Source: Spirochaetaceae bacterium (GTDB lineage: Bacteria; Spirochaetota; Spirochaetia; B11-G9). Taken from it: DNA of 7,499 nucleotides. The translations under genes and the position numbers were made by a program. The stretch is from the NCBI GenBank assembly GCA_030600745.1, contig JAUVLL010000160.1, positions 1 through 7,499 of the forward strand. The letters are read 5' to 3'. Below are positions 1-5,900 of the stretch, one piece after another. The first letter of the stretch is position 1. Each line of letters begins with the position of its first letter. The notes beneath the pieces were generated by a model, which was not told where the DNA came from, searched no databases, and was given only the letters and a program-made list of their open reading frames with translations.

Positions 1-1065
1 AAAGGGCTGTGGGTTTCAGAATTTAGAATTGAATCAGGATTAAACTGTGGAGGCCATGCTTTTGCTTCCAAAGGTATGCTGTTAGGCCCTGTTCTTGAAG
101 AGTTTCATAAAGGGAAGGCAAAGTTAATGGAAACTCTTGCAGGTACATTTTTAAAGTCTGGTGGTGATGAGCGTGTTGTTTCAAATGGTTTAAAAATTAC
201 TGTTCAGGGTGGAATTGGTACTACTGATGAGGATAAATTTTTGAGAGATAACTATGAACTGGATGGAACCGGGTGGGGTACTCCATTTATGCTTGTTCCG
301 GAAGTTATAAATATTAACAAAGATCATTTAAGAAAATTATCTTTAGCAACCAAAACAGATGTCTACTTAAGTAATGCTTCTCCTCTGGGTGTTTTATTCT
401 GGAATATAGGTAATTCTGCCAGTGAGATAGCACGTAAATTAAGAATATCAAAAGGTGTTCCAGGATCCCCTTGTGTAAATAAACATGCTGCTTTTAGTAC
501 AGAGTTTTCAGATATTCCTCAATGTATGGCTAGCAGGGCTTACCAAAAAGCAAAGCTCGAATCTTTGGAAAAAGAAAAGCTGCCATCGAAAATCTTTGAA
601 ATACGAAAACAGTATATTCTTGCTAAAGCCTGTATTTGTCACGATTTGGCAGGAGCTGCTACAAAAACTCTGGGAATAGATAAGAAGGCGTTGACTGCAT
701 TAACCCCGGGACCTAATATAATTAACTTTTCAAAGATTAGTAGTTTACAAGAGATGGTTGACCACATCTATGGCAGAATTAATTTAATTACCTCTGAAAA
801 AAGGGAACATATGTTTCTTAAAGAACTTGAATTGTATATAGATCAGCTTAAGACGAAGTTTGAGGATGTTACTCTCGGGGCCGTCATGGAGGGTGGTAAA
901 AAACAGCTTGTAGAGTTTGGTTCAAATCTTCTGGATGGAATCTCTTATTATAAGGAATTGTCAGAAAAATTTGCCAAAGATAAAAAAGAGAGTTTTATAA
1001 CAATCCTTGAATCCTTAAAACTGGAAGTAATCGAAATAAACAAAAAAGTAAAGATTTTGTCATAG
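1..1065 (+). CDS. C-terminal 354 residues of an uncharacterised protein, possibly flavin/TIM-barrel redox-like (5' end outside window)
   Basis: The reading frame is open from base 1, so the ATG at 76 is internal and the true start lies upstream. I do not recognise a named function. Numbering from the first visible residue, the motifs are ESGLNCGGHAF (11-21, with Cys16), QGGIGT (69-74), GTGWGTPF (89-96), a GSPC motif (Cys158), Cys175, a CxC pair at 211/213 (KACICHDL) and TPGPN followed by a DHIYGR segment. The QGGIGT loop followed by a Gly-rich substrate loop resembles the end of a glutamate-synthase-like FMN/TIM barrel, and the cysteines could bind an Fe-S cluster or metal; both are inferences. 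The last ~110 residues are Lys/Glu-rich and probably helical. No signal peptide or membrane segment is visible in this part. Composition is more AT-rich than the nad genes. An intrinsic terminator follows, so the gene is transcriptionally separate from nrtR. Confidence 0.85.
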   Translation, partial: KGLWVSEFRIESGLNCGGHAFASKGMLLGPVLEEFHKGKAKLMETLAGTFLKSGGDERVVSNGLKITVQGGIGTTDEDKFLRDNYELDGTGWGTPFMLVPEVININKDHLRKLSLATKTDVYLSNASPLGVLFWNIGNSASEIARKLRISKGVPGSPCVNKHAAFSTEFSDIPQCMASRAYQKAKLESLEKEKLPSKIFEIRKQYILAKACICHDLAGAATKTLGIDKKALTALTPGPNIINFSKISSLQEMVDHIYGRINLITSEKREHMFLKELELYIDQLKTKFEDVTLGAVMEGGKKQLVEFGSNLLDGISYYKELSEKFAKDKKESFITILESLKLEVIEINKKVKILS

Positions 1066-1086
1066 TTTAAATAATTTGATAATTAT

Positions 1087-1114
1087 AAGGCAGCCTGTGA
1101 AGGCTGCCTTTTTT
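1087..1114 (+). terminator. Intrinsic (rho-independent) terminator
   Basis: A perfect 10-bp stem (AAGGCAGCCT, 1087-1096, pairing with AGGCTGCCTT, 1101-1110) closes a GTGA loop (a GNRA-type tetraloop) and runs straight into a T tract ending at 1114. It lies 22 bases after the stop codon of the first gene and insulates it from nrtR. Confidence 0.93.
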
Positions 1115-1155
1115 GTATAAATTAATTTGGAAGTCAGGGTGAAAATAAGTTTACT

Positions 1156-1183
1156 TTGCAAAATACTATAAACCCTGTAGAAT
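1156..1183 (+). promoter_or_regulatory. Candidate sigma70-type promoter of nrtR
   Basis: TTGCAA at 1156-1161 (4/6 match to TTGACA) and TAGAAT at 1178-1183 (5/6 match to TATAAT) are separated by 16 bp. Transcription would start near 1190, leaving a leader of about 30 bases before the nrtR ATG. The dyad found before nadA is not present here. Assigned by eye only. Confidence 0.4.
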
Positions 1184-1219
1184 GATGATATCTAAAATAG
1201 CAGAATAAGAGAGAAGTTT

Positions 1220-2218
1220 ATGGTGGAGTTTTCCAGTAATGATATTGTTGTCAGTCTTTCGGCAGTAATTGTTTCGGTTGAGAATAATCGACCCCGTATA
1301 CTTATTCTTCCTTCGGGTGATAATAAGGAATATGCTTCCCTTCCCAGTGGCCCCTATTCTCCGGAAAGCCACAGGACACTGGAATTGGGTTTGAAAGCCT
1401 GGGTAAAGTCCCGCACAGGCTTCGATCTGGGATATGTAGAACAACTCTATACATTTGGGAATTTATTTCGTAGTCAGACTTTTGAAGAAAAGGGACTGAG
1501 GCTTCTGACAATAAGCTATCTGGCGCTAATCCTTCCTTCGGGAATTTCTGGAGATTACAATGCCTGCTGGCAGAACTACTATGATTTTTTCCCCTGGGAG
1601 GATCATCGGAAAGAAAGGGCAGCTTCTGCTGATAAGCTTCTGGAAGAACTGTATGACTGGGCTGATGAAGCTTCGGACAGGGTCCGGAGACTGGAAAGAC
1701 TTGAACGAATTCAGTTTGCTTTCGGAGGGGGGAGATGGGATCCTGACAGACTTCTCTTCCGTTATGAACTTCTCTATGAAGCAGCTCTTATTACTGAGGC
1801 TGTGCGGGATTGGAATGCATGGCCCAAAGAGGAAAGGGTGAAGCTTCCGATCAACAGGGATAATCCCGGGCGTTTAACTTGTAAAGTGGAATCAGGAATA
1901 CCACTGATGTATGATGATCGGAGAATTCTTGCTTCCGCAATAGGAAGGCTACGTGGGAAATTGAGGTACAGGCCTCTGGTATTTGAGCTGCTTCCGGAAA
2001 AGTTTACTCTTCTGCAGATTCAGAATATTGTAGAAGCCATCGATGGAGTTTCGCTTCATAAGCAGAACTTTCGCAGGCTGCTCCTTTCTGGAGGGTTGAT
2101 AAAGGAAACCGGTGAAATGGACAGAACAAGTCCGGGACGTCCGGCTTCTCTTTTTACGTTTCGTCAGAGTATTCATATGGAAAGGCAAAATGTTCAAACA
2201 TGGAACGGTAGAAACTGA
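1220..2218 (+). CDS. nrtR: NrtR-type Nudix-related transcriptional regulator of NAD biosynthesis (long form)
   Basis: This is the predicted repressor of the downstream nad operon. The N-terminal ~110 residues look like a Nudix fold: the box region around 44-67 aligns with the Nudix motif, but where REXXEEXG is expected it reads KAWVKSRTG, so the catalytic glutamates are gone. The NrtR-typical segment VEQLYTFGN follows at 73-81. Residues ~111-225 form an insertion (YYDFFPWED at 120-128, then a charged, probably helical stretch) absent from short ~230-residue members. From about 233 the winged-helix part is clear: RRILASAIGRLRGKLRYRP, FELLPEKFTL, HKQNFRRLLLSGGL, then TGE and GRPASLF near 297-311. 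In studied NrtR proteins the Nudix domain binds ADP-ribose, which alters DNA binding. The start at 1220 is supported by a purine-rich AAGAGAG six bases upstream. The family assignment is firm; the target is inferred from the adjacent operators and nadABC. Confidence 0.88.
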   Translation: MVEFSSNDIVVSLSAVIVSVENNRPRILILPSGDNKEYASLPSGPYSPESHRTLELGLKAWVKSRTGFDLGYVEQLYTFGNLFRSQTFEEKGLRLLTISYLALILPSGISGDYNACWQNYYDFFPWEDHRKERAASADKLLEELYDWADEASDRVRRLERLERIQFAFGGGRWDPDRLLFRYELLYEAALITEAVRDWNAWPKEERVKLPINRDNPGRLTCKVESGIPLMYDDRRILASAIGRLRGKLRYRPLVFELLPEKFTLLQIQNIVEAIDGVSLHKQNFRRLLLSGGLIKETGEMDRTSPGRPASLFTFRQSIHMERQNVQTWNGRN

Positions 2219-2275
2219 TCCTCTGATTTTTCTCTAATATTGTTATTATTTAGTTAAAAGAAGGATAAATGTTTC

Positions 2276-2304
2276 TTGACTTGTACTCAATTAGAGTATA
2301 TCTT
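2276..2304 (+). promoter_or_regulatory. Candidate nadABC promoter
   Basis: TTGACT at 2276-2281 (5/6 match to the -35 consensus) is followed after 17 bp by TATCTT at 2299-2304 (4/6). An alternative pairing is TTGTAC (2281-2286) with TATACT (2304-2309), also 17 bp apart. Either way, one operator dyad fills the spacer and the second covers the -10/start region, a layout expected for repression by blocking RNA polymerase. Confidence 0.5.
2284..2300 (+). promoter_or_regulatory. Operator dyad 1 upstream of nadA (putative NrtR site)
   Basis: The arms TACTC (2284-2288) and GAGTA (2294-2298) are inverted around the spacer AATTA. The 17 bases 2284-2300 are repeated identically at 2306-2322. The outer arm on the left is degraded (G at 2283 where A would extend the dyad), so this is probably the weaker copy. 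Binding by the adjacent nrtR product is inferred. Confidence 0.75.
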
Positions 2305-2323
2305 ATACTCAATTAGAGTATAA
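2303..2323 (+). promoter_or_regulatory. Operator dyad 2 upstream of nadA (putative NrtR site)
   Basis: A perfect 8-bp inverted repeat, TTATACTC (2303-2310) and GAGTATAA (2316-2323), flanks the same AATTA spacer, giving a 21-bp site. Its centre is 22 bp, about two helical turns, from dyad 1, so two dimers could bind the same face of the DNA. It ends just before the nadA ribosome-binding site. Confidence 0.8.
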
Positions 2324-2325
2324 AT

Positions 2326-2330
2326 GGGAG
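2326..2330 (+). promoter_or_regulatory. nadA ribosome-binding site that decides the start
   Basis: GGGAG at 2326-2330 directly abuts the ATG at 2331, too close to serve it, but lies six bases before the in-frame ATG at 2337. It therefore favours 2337 as the nadA start. Confidence 0.7.
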
Positions 2331-2336
2331 ATGTCT

Positions 2337-3332
2337 ATGCCGGTTATTGAATATACTAAGGAAGTTAAAAGAATAGCAGATCCCCTCTACGAAAAGATGA
2401 AGCATGTTGTATCTGAAGTGGAGTGGTCCGTCTATGCTGCATATATCTACAGTATCAATCAACTGAAAAAAGAAAAGAATGCTGTTATTTTGGCTCATAA
2501 TTATATGACACCCCAGATTTTTCATGGTATTGCGGATATCACTGGTGATTCCCTTGGTCTCGCCAGGGAGGCTGTGAATACTGAGGCTGATATAATCATT
2601 GTCTGTGGTGTACATTTTATGGCCGAAACAGCCAAACTTCTTAATCCGGATAAAATAGTAATCATCCCTGATCCTGCTGCCGGTTGTTCTCTTGCTGAGT
2701 CTATAACTCCGGAAGATGTACGGACTCTTAGGGTAAAATATCCAGGTGTTCCGGTTGTCACCTATGTAAATACATCAGCCGATGTTAAAGCAGAATGTGA
2801 TATTTGCTGTACATCCGGAAATGCTCTGAAGATTGTTGAATCTCTGGAGAGTGACAGGGTGATTTTTCTTCCTGATCGACATCTGGCTTCCTATGTGGCT
2901 TACCGGACAGAGAAGGAGATTATAACCTGGACCGGCAGCTGTGAGGTACATGAGAAATTTACTCCAGCTGAGATCGATAGGTTTCGGGAGTCTGTCCCCG
3001 AACTTACAGTTATTGCTCACCCTGAATGTCCTCCGGGAGTACTGAATGCTTCTGATTATGCCGGTTCGACAGCTCAGATGATCGATTTTGTAGAAATGAA
3101 ACAGCCGGAAAACATTCTCATGGTGACCGAATGTTCCATGAGTGATAATCTTACATCCAGTTTTCCGAATGTGAATTTTATCCGTCCCTATAATATGTGC
3201 CCCCACATGAAGTTGATTACTCTGGAAAAGGTGCTCAAATCGCTGGAAGATCTGGGACCGGTTGTCGAGATATCGGATAATGTGGCTGAGAGGGCAGGTC
3301 TTTCCGTAGAGCGGATGCTGGCTGTAAAGTAA
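2337..3332 (+). CDS. nadA: Quinolinate synthase NadA
   Basis: NadA is a cytosolic [4Fe-4S] enzyme that condenses iminoaspartate (from NadB) with dihydroxyacetone phosphate to give quinolinate. The 331-residue protein is full length. Numbered from the ATG at 2337, the family marks are AHNYMTPQI near 53-61, the first cluster cysteine at 117 (AAGCSLAE), the YVNTSA/CTSGNA segment at 143-162, the second cluster cysteine at 202 (GSCEVH), the HPEC motif at 228-231, and the third cluster cysteine at 288 (MCPHMK). The spacing of ~85-86 residues between the three cysteines is what the three-domain pseudo-symmetric fold requires. The start at 2337 is preferred over 2331 because of the position of GGGAG. 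It is the first gene of the operon, directly behind two operator dyads, and the next gene begins five bases after its stop. Confidence 0.97.
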   Translation: MPVIEYTKEVKRIADPLYEKMKHVVSEVEWSVYAAYIYSINQLKKEKNAVILAHNYMTPQIFHGIADITGDSLGLAREAVNTEADIIIVCGVHFMAETAKLLNPDKIVIIPDPAAGCSLAESITPEDVRTLRVKYPGVPVVTYVNTSADVKAECDICCTSGNALKIVESLESDRVIFLPDRHLASYVAYRTEKEIITWTGSCEVHEKFTPAEIDRFRESVPELTVIAHPECPPGVLNASDYAGSTAQMIDFVEMKQPENILMVTECSMSDNLTSSFPNVNFIRPYNMCPHMKLITLEKVLKSLEDLGPVVEISDNVAERAGLSVERMLAVK

Positions 3333-3337
3333 TAAAT

Positions 3338-4876
3338 ATGAAGTATATCAGAGATTATCAGGTAATTGTTGTAGGTGCCGGAGCAGCAGGATTAACTGCG
3401 GCCCTTCATCTTGCTCCCTTGAGGACACTTGTTATCAATAAGGTAAAGAATGAAACAGGTGGTAGTTCTCCCTATGCTCAGGGTGGAATTGCAGCAGCAG
3501 TTGTTGAAGGTGACAGTCCTGAACTTCATTATCAGGATACATTGATTGCAGGAGATGGTTTATGCAATCGGGAGATGGTTACCATCCTTACTGAAGAAGC
3601 CGGTCATGCCATTAATTTTCTTCTTGATAAAAAGATGCCCTTTGATCGTGATGATAAAGGCAGCATCCTTTATAACAGGGAAGGTTCCCATAGTCGGGCC
3701 AGGATCCTCCGCTCACAAGGTGACAGTACAGGGGCAGCACTGATGGATACTCTTAAGAAGGGAGCAGATGAGGCTGAGCACATTACCTGTCTGGAAGGAT
3801 GTATGGTCTGGGAACTGCACGTTAGGGATAAAAGAACTGCAGGTCTTTTTGCCTGGGACGATAAAGATTGGATTTACTTCGAATGCGATAAAATTATCCT
3901 GGCTGCGGGCGGTGCAGGTCAGGTGTTTTCCAACACTACAAATCCTTCGGAATCAACAGGTGATACAATTGCTCTGGCAGGAAGAGCAGGGGTTTCTTTA
4001 AATATGATGGAGATGATTCAGTTTCATCCCACAGCCCTCGATGGAGATAAAATCAATGGCAGAATTCCTCTTGTGACGGAAGCCATGAGAGGAGCCGGAG
4101 CACTACTGATTGATGAAACCGGCAGACGGATCATGGAAGGAGTTCACCATCTGAGAGAACTGGCTCCAAGGGATTTGGTTGCAAGGGTTATATGGAATAC
4201 AATCAATTGCGGCGGTCGTGTTTTCCTTGATGGGAGTAATATTCCCGACGTGGAAAAGCACTTCCCGACAGTCTCTGCCTCCTGCAGAGAAAATGGTATC
4301 GATATTCGAAAGGACCCGATCCCGGTTACCCCCGCTGCCCATTATCTGATGGGTGGTGTTCTTACCGATGCAAAGGGAAGGACAAACATAGAGGGGCTCT
4401 GGTGTGTCGGTGAAACTGCGGGAACCGGACTCCACGGTGCGAACCGGCTGGCCAGTAATTCCCTTCTGGAATGTCTGGTATTCGGAATAAGGACCGCAGG
4501 AGATGTACCGAAAACATCATTCAAACCTATTGGGGATGATAAAACTGTACAACCCATGGTCCTTTCCCTCTCTAATAGCGTAATGAAGAGTATCAGATGG
4601 GAACTGCAGGAACTAATGTTTACAGGTTTTGGACCGATTAGAACCAGGGCTGGAATGGAAGATGCTGAATTAAAGCTGAAGTTTCTGGAAGAGAAAGCCT
4701 ACAGTTCTGGAAGAGTGTCTGTATCCGTACTTAACAGAACAAATGTGAGAAAGATTCTCGAACTTGAAAATCTTCTCTACGTTGCCCGGGAGATTGCACG
4801 GGCTGCACTGAACAATCCGATGAGCAGAGGAGCCCACTTCCTGATTGAAGAGCCCAAAAAAAGAATAACCGCCTGA
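3338..4876 (+). CDS. nadB: L-aspartate oxidase NadB
   Basis: NadB is an FAD enzyme of the succinate dehydrogenase/fumarate reductase flavoprotein family. It oxidises L-aspartate to iminoaspartate, the unstable substrate of NadA, passing electrons to oxygen or fumarate. The 512 residues are near the usual ~530. The dinucleotide-binding GAGAAG is at 13-18 and SSPYAQGG at 43-50. Active-site residues line up with the E. coli set: Glu115 (REGSHSRARI), His230 (QFHPTAL), Arg278 (ELAPRDLVARVI) and His335 (PAAHYLMGG). The FAD-closing motif GLHGANRLASNSLLE lies at 364-378, and the C-terminal helical domain is present, ending near SRGAHF. The start follows the nadA stop by five bases with no clear Shine-Dalgarno, so translation is probably coupled to nadA. 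No truncation or frameshift is seen. Confidence 0.97.
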   Translation: MKYIRDYQVIVVGAGAAGLTAALHLAPLRTLVINKVKNETGGSSPYAQGGIAAAVVEGDSPELHYQDTLIAGDGLCNREMVTILTEEAGHAINFLLDKKMPFDRDDKGSILYNREGSHSRARILRSQGDSTGAALMDTLKKGADEAEHITCLEGCMVWELHVRDKRTAGLFAWDDKDWIYFECDKIILAAGGAGQVFSNTTNPSESTGDTIALAGRAGVSLNMMEMIQFHPTALDGDKINGRIPLVTEAMRGAGALLIDETGRRIMEGVHHLRELAPRDLVARVIWNTINCGGRVFLDGSNIPDVEKHFPTVSASCRENGIDIRKDPIPVTPAAHYLMGGVLTDAKGRTNIEGLWCVGETAGTGLHGANRLASNSLLECLVFGIRTAGDVPKTSFKPIGDDKTVQPMVLSLSNSVMKSIRWELQELMFTGFGPIRTRAGMEDAELKLKFLEEKAYSSGRVSVSVLNRTNVRKILELENLLYVAREIARAALNNPMSRGAHFLIEEPKKRITA

Positions 4877-4879
4877 CTA

Positions 4880-4885
4880 AAGGAG
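4880..4885 (+). promoter_or_regulatory. nadC ribosome-binding site
   Basis: AAGGAG lies eight bases before the nadC ATG, just after the nadB stop. It is the best Shine-Dalgarno in the operon, in contrast to the weak one before nadB. Confidence 0.8.
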
Positions 4886-4893
4886 TAAAAAAA

Positions 4894-5739
4894 ATGGAAC
4901 AGCTGCATCCTCTTCAGTATGAAGAGCTTATAAAAAATGAAATCCGCGTTGATATCGGCTATGCCGGAGACCTTACAAGCAATTTTTTTATTCCCGCAGA
5001 TAGAAATGCAACAGCATCAATTGCTTCACGTCAGGAAGGTGTTCTTTCCGGAATTGATATCGTCCTTTTTGCCTTCAGGGTTGTTTCTTCTGAAATTGTT
5101 TTTGAGAAACACATGGAAGATGGATTTTCTGTTAAAGCAGGTGACAGGGTAGCCACAGTCAGCGGTCCGGCAAGGGCTATACTTACAGCGGAGAGAACAG
5201 CTCTCAACGTTCTGAGCCATCTGTGTGGTATTGCCACAATGACCAGCAGAATGGTCAAAGCTGTGGAAGGAACCAGAGCACGTATTACTGATACACGAAA
5301 AACACTTCCCGGATTACGGACTCTCCAGAAGTATGCTGTCCGCTGTGGTGGAGGTGTCAATCATAGATTTGGTCTGGATAGAGCTGTGATGATCAAGGAC
5401 AATCATCTGGCAGGTTTTGCAGGCTGGGAAGAAGGGATCCTTACACTAAAGAAGAAACTGGGTCATACAGTGAAAGTTGAAGTGGAAGTTGACACCCTGG
5501 AACAGTTGAAAAGACTGGTTGGTCTGCCGGTTGACATTGTCCTCCTGGATAACATGACTCCCAGTCAATTGAGAGAGGCGGTTCAGCTGGTTGACGGTCG
5601 GATGATAACAGAGGCTTCCGGTAATGTTTCCCTGGAAACTGTCCGGGAAATCGCTAAATCAGGAGTAGATATTATTTCTTCAGGTGTACTGACTCACAGT
5701 GTGGAGGCTCTTGATCTGGGATTGGATTTTCATCCTTGA
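4894..5739 (+). CDS. nadC: Nicotinate-nucleotide pyrophosphorylase (carboxylating) NadC / quinolinate phosphoribosyltransferase
   Basis: NadC converts quinolinate and PRPP to nicotinate mononucleotide, CO2 and pyrophosphate, the last step of the aspartate pathway before the common NAD branch. The 281 residues match the usual length. Visible family marks are GYAGDLTS (22-29) in the N-terminal domain, ERTALNVLSHLCGIAT (100-115) carrying the Glu-Arg pair that contributes to the dimer-shared active site, TRKTLPGLR (134-142), GGGVNHRFGL (152-161), IKDNH (167-171), EVEVD (196-200), LLDN with Asp219, EASGN (240-244) and the phosphate-binding ISSGVLTHS (261-269). The C-terminus (ALDLGLDF) is a normal family ending, so the gene is complete. 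It lies 17 bases after nadB in the same operon. Confidence 0.97.
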   Translation: MEQLHPLQYEELIKNEIRVDIGYAGDLTSNFFIPADRNATASIASRQEGVLSGIDIVLFAFRVVSSEIVFEKHMEDGFSVKAGDRVATVSGPARAILTAERTALNVLSHLCGIATMTSRMVKAVEGTRARITDTRKTLPGLRTLQKYAVRCGGGVNHRFGLDRAVMIKDNHLAGFAGWEEGILTLKKKLGHTVKVEVEVDTLEQLKRLVGLPVDIVLLDNMTPSQLREAVQLVDGRMITEASGNVSLETVREIAKSGVDIISSGVLTHSVEALDLGLDFHP

Positions 5740-5855
5740 CAGGAAAGGTCAATGCATGGGATGCTCTGCTTCTTATAGTTGAACGGGAGGAAAAAACAAT
5801 TCGTGTTGACCCCGAAGCAAGAGTTACTGATTTATTGAAGAAGGTGTTTAAATAA
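5736..5855 (+). CDS. Possible small ORF (39 codons) overlapping the nadC stop
   Basis: A frame open from 5715 to the TAA at 5853-5855 has no ATG or GTG start. The only likely one is TTG at 5736, overlapping the nadC TGA as TTGA, with GGATTGGA nine bases upstream as a possible ribosome-binding site. The product reads TGKVNAWDALLLIVEREE, then KTIRVDPEARVTDLLKKVFK: a hydrophobic core followed by a charged, probably helical tail. Codon choice resembles the nad genes. I recognise no family. It could be a translationally coupled small protein, the remnant tail of a deleted gene, or chance. NadC itself does not need it for completeness. Confidence 0.4.
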   Translation: MTGKVNAWDALLLIVEREEKTIRVDPEARVTDLLKKVFK

Positions 5856-5900
5856 TATCATCAGGAACAGGAATCAAATATCCGGGGGATTTACGGAGGC

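Noticed and set aside
2219..2275. Terminator between nrtR and nadA
   Set aside because: The stretch is AT-rich but no stable inverted repeat followed by a T tract is present, so read-through from nrtR into nadA remains possible.
2331..2336. nadA start at the ATG at 2331
   Set aside because: The Shine-Dalgarno GGGAG directly abuts it with no spacing; the ATG at 2337 is correctly placed.
2775..3206. 143-codon minus-strand ORF inside nadA, and other antisense ORFs in nrtR, nadB, nadC and pepD
   Set aside because: They lie opposite strongly conserved coding frames, have no ribosome-binding sites or recognisable motifs, and are shadow frames.
5715..5739. Programmed -1 frameshift joining nadC to the downstream open frame
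   Set aside because: No canonical slippery heptamer or following structure is seen, and NadC already ends with a normal family C-terminus.
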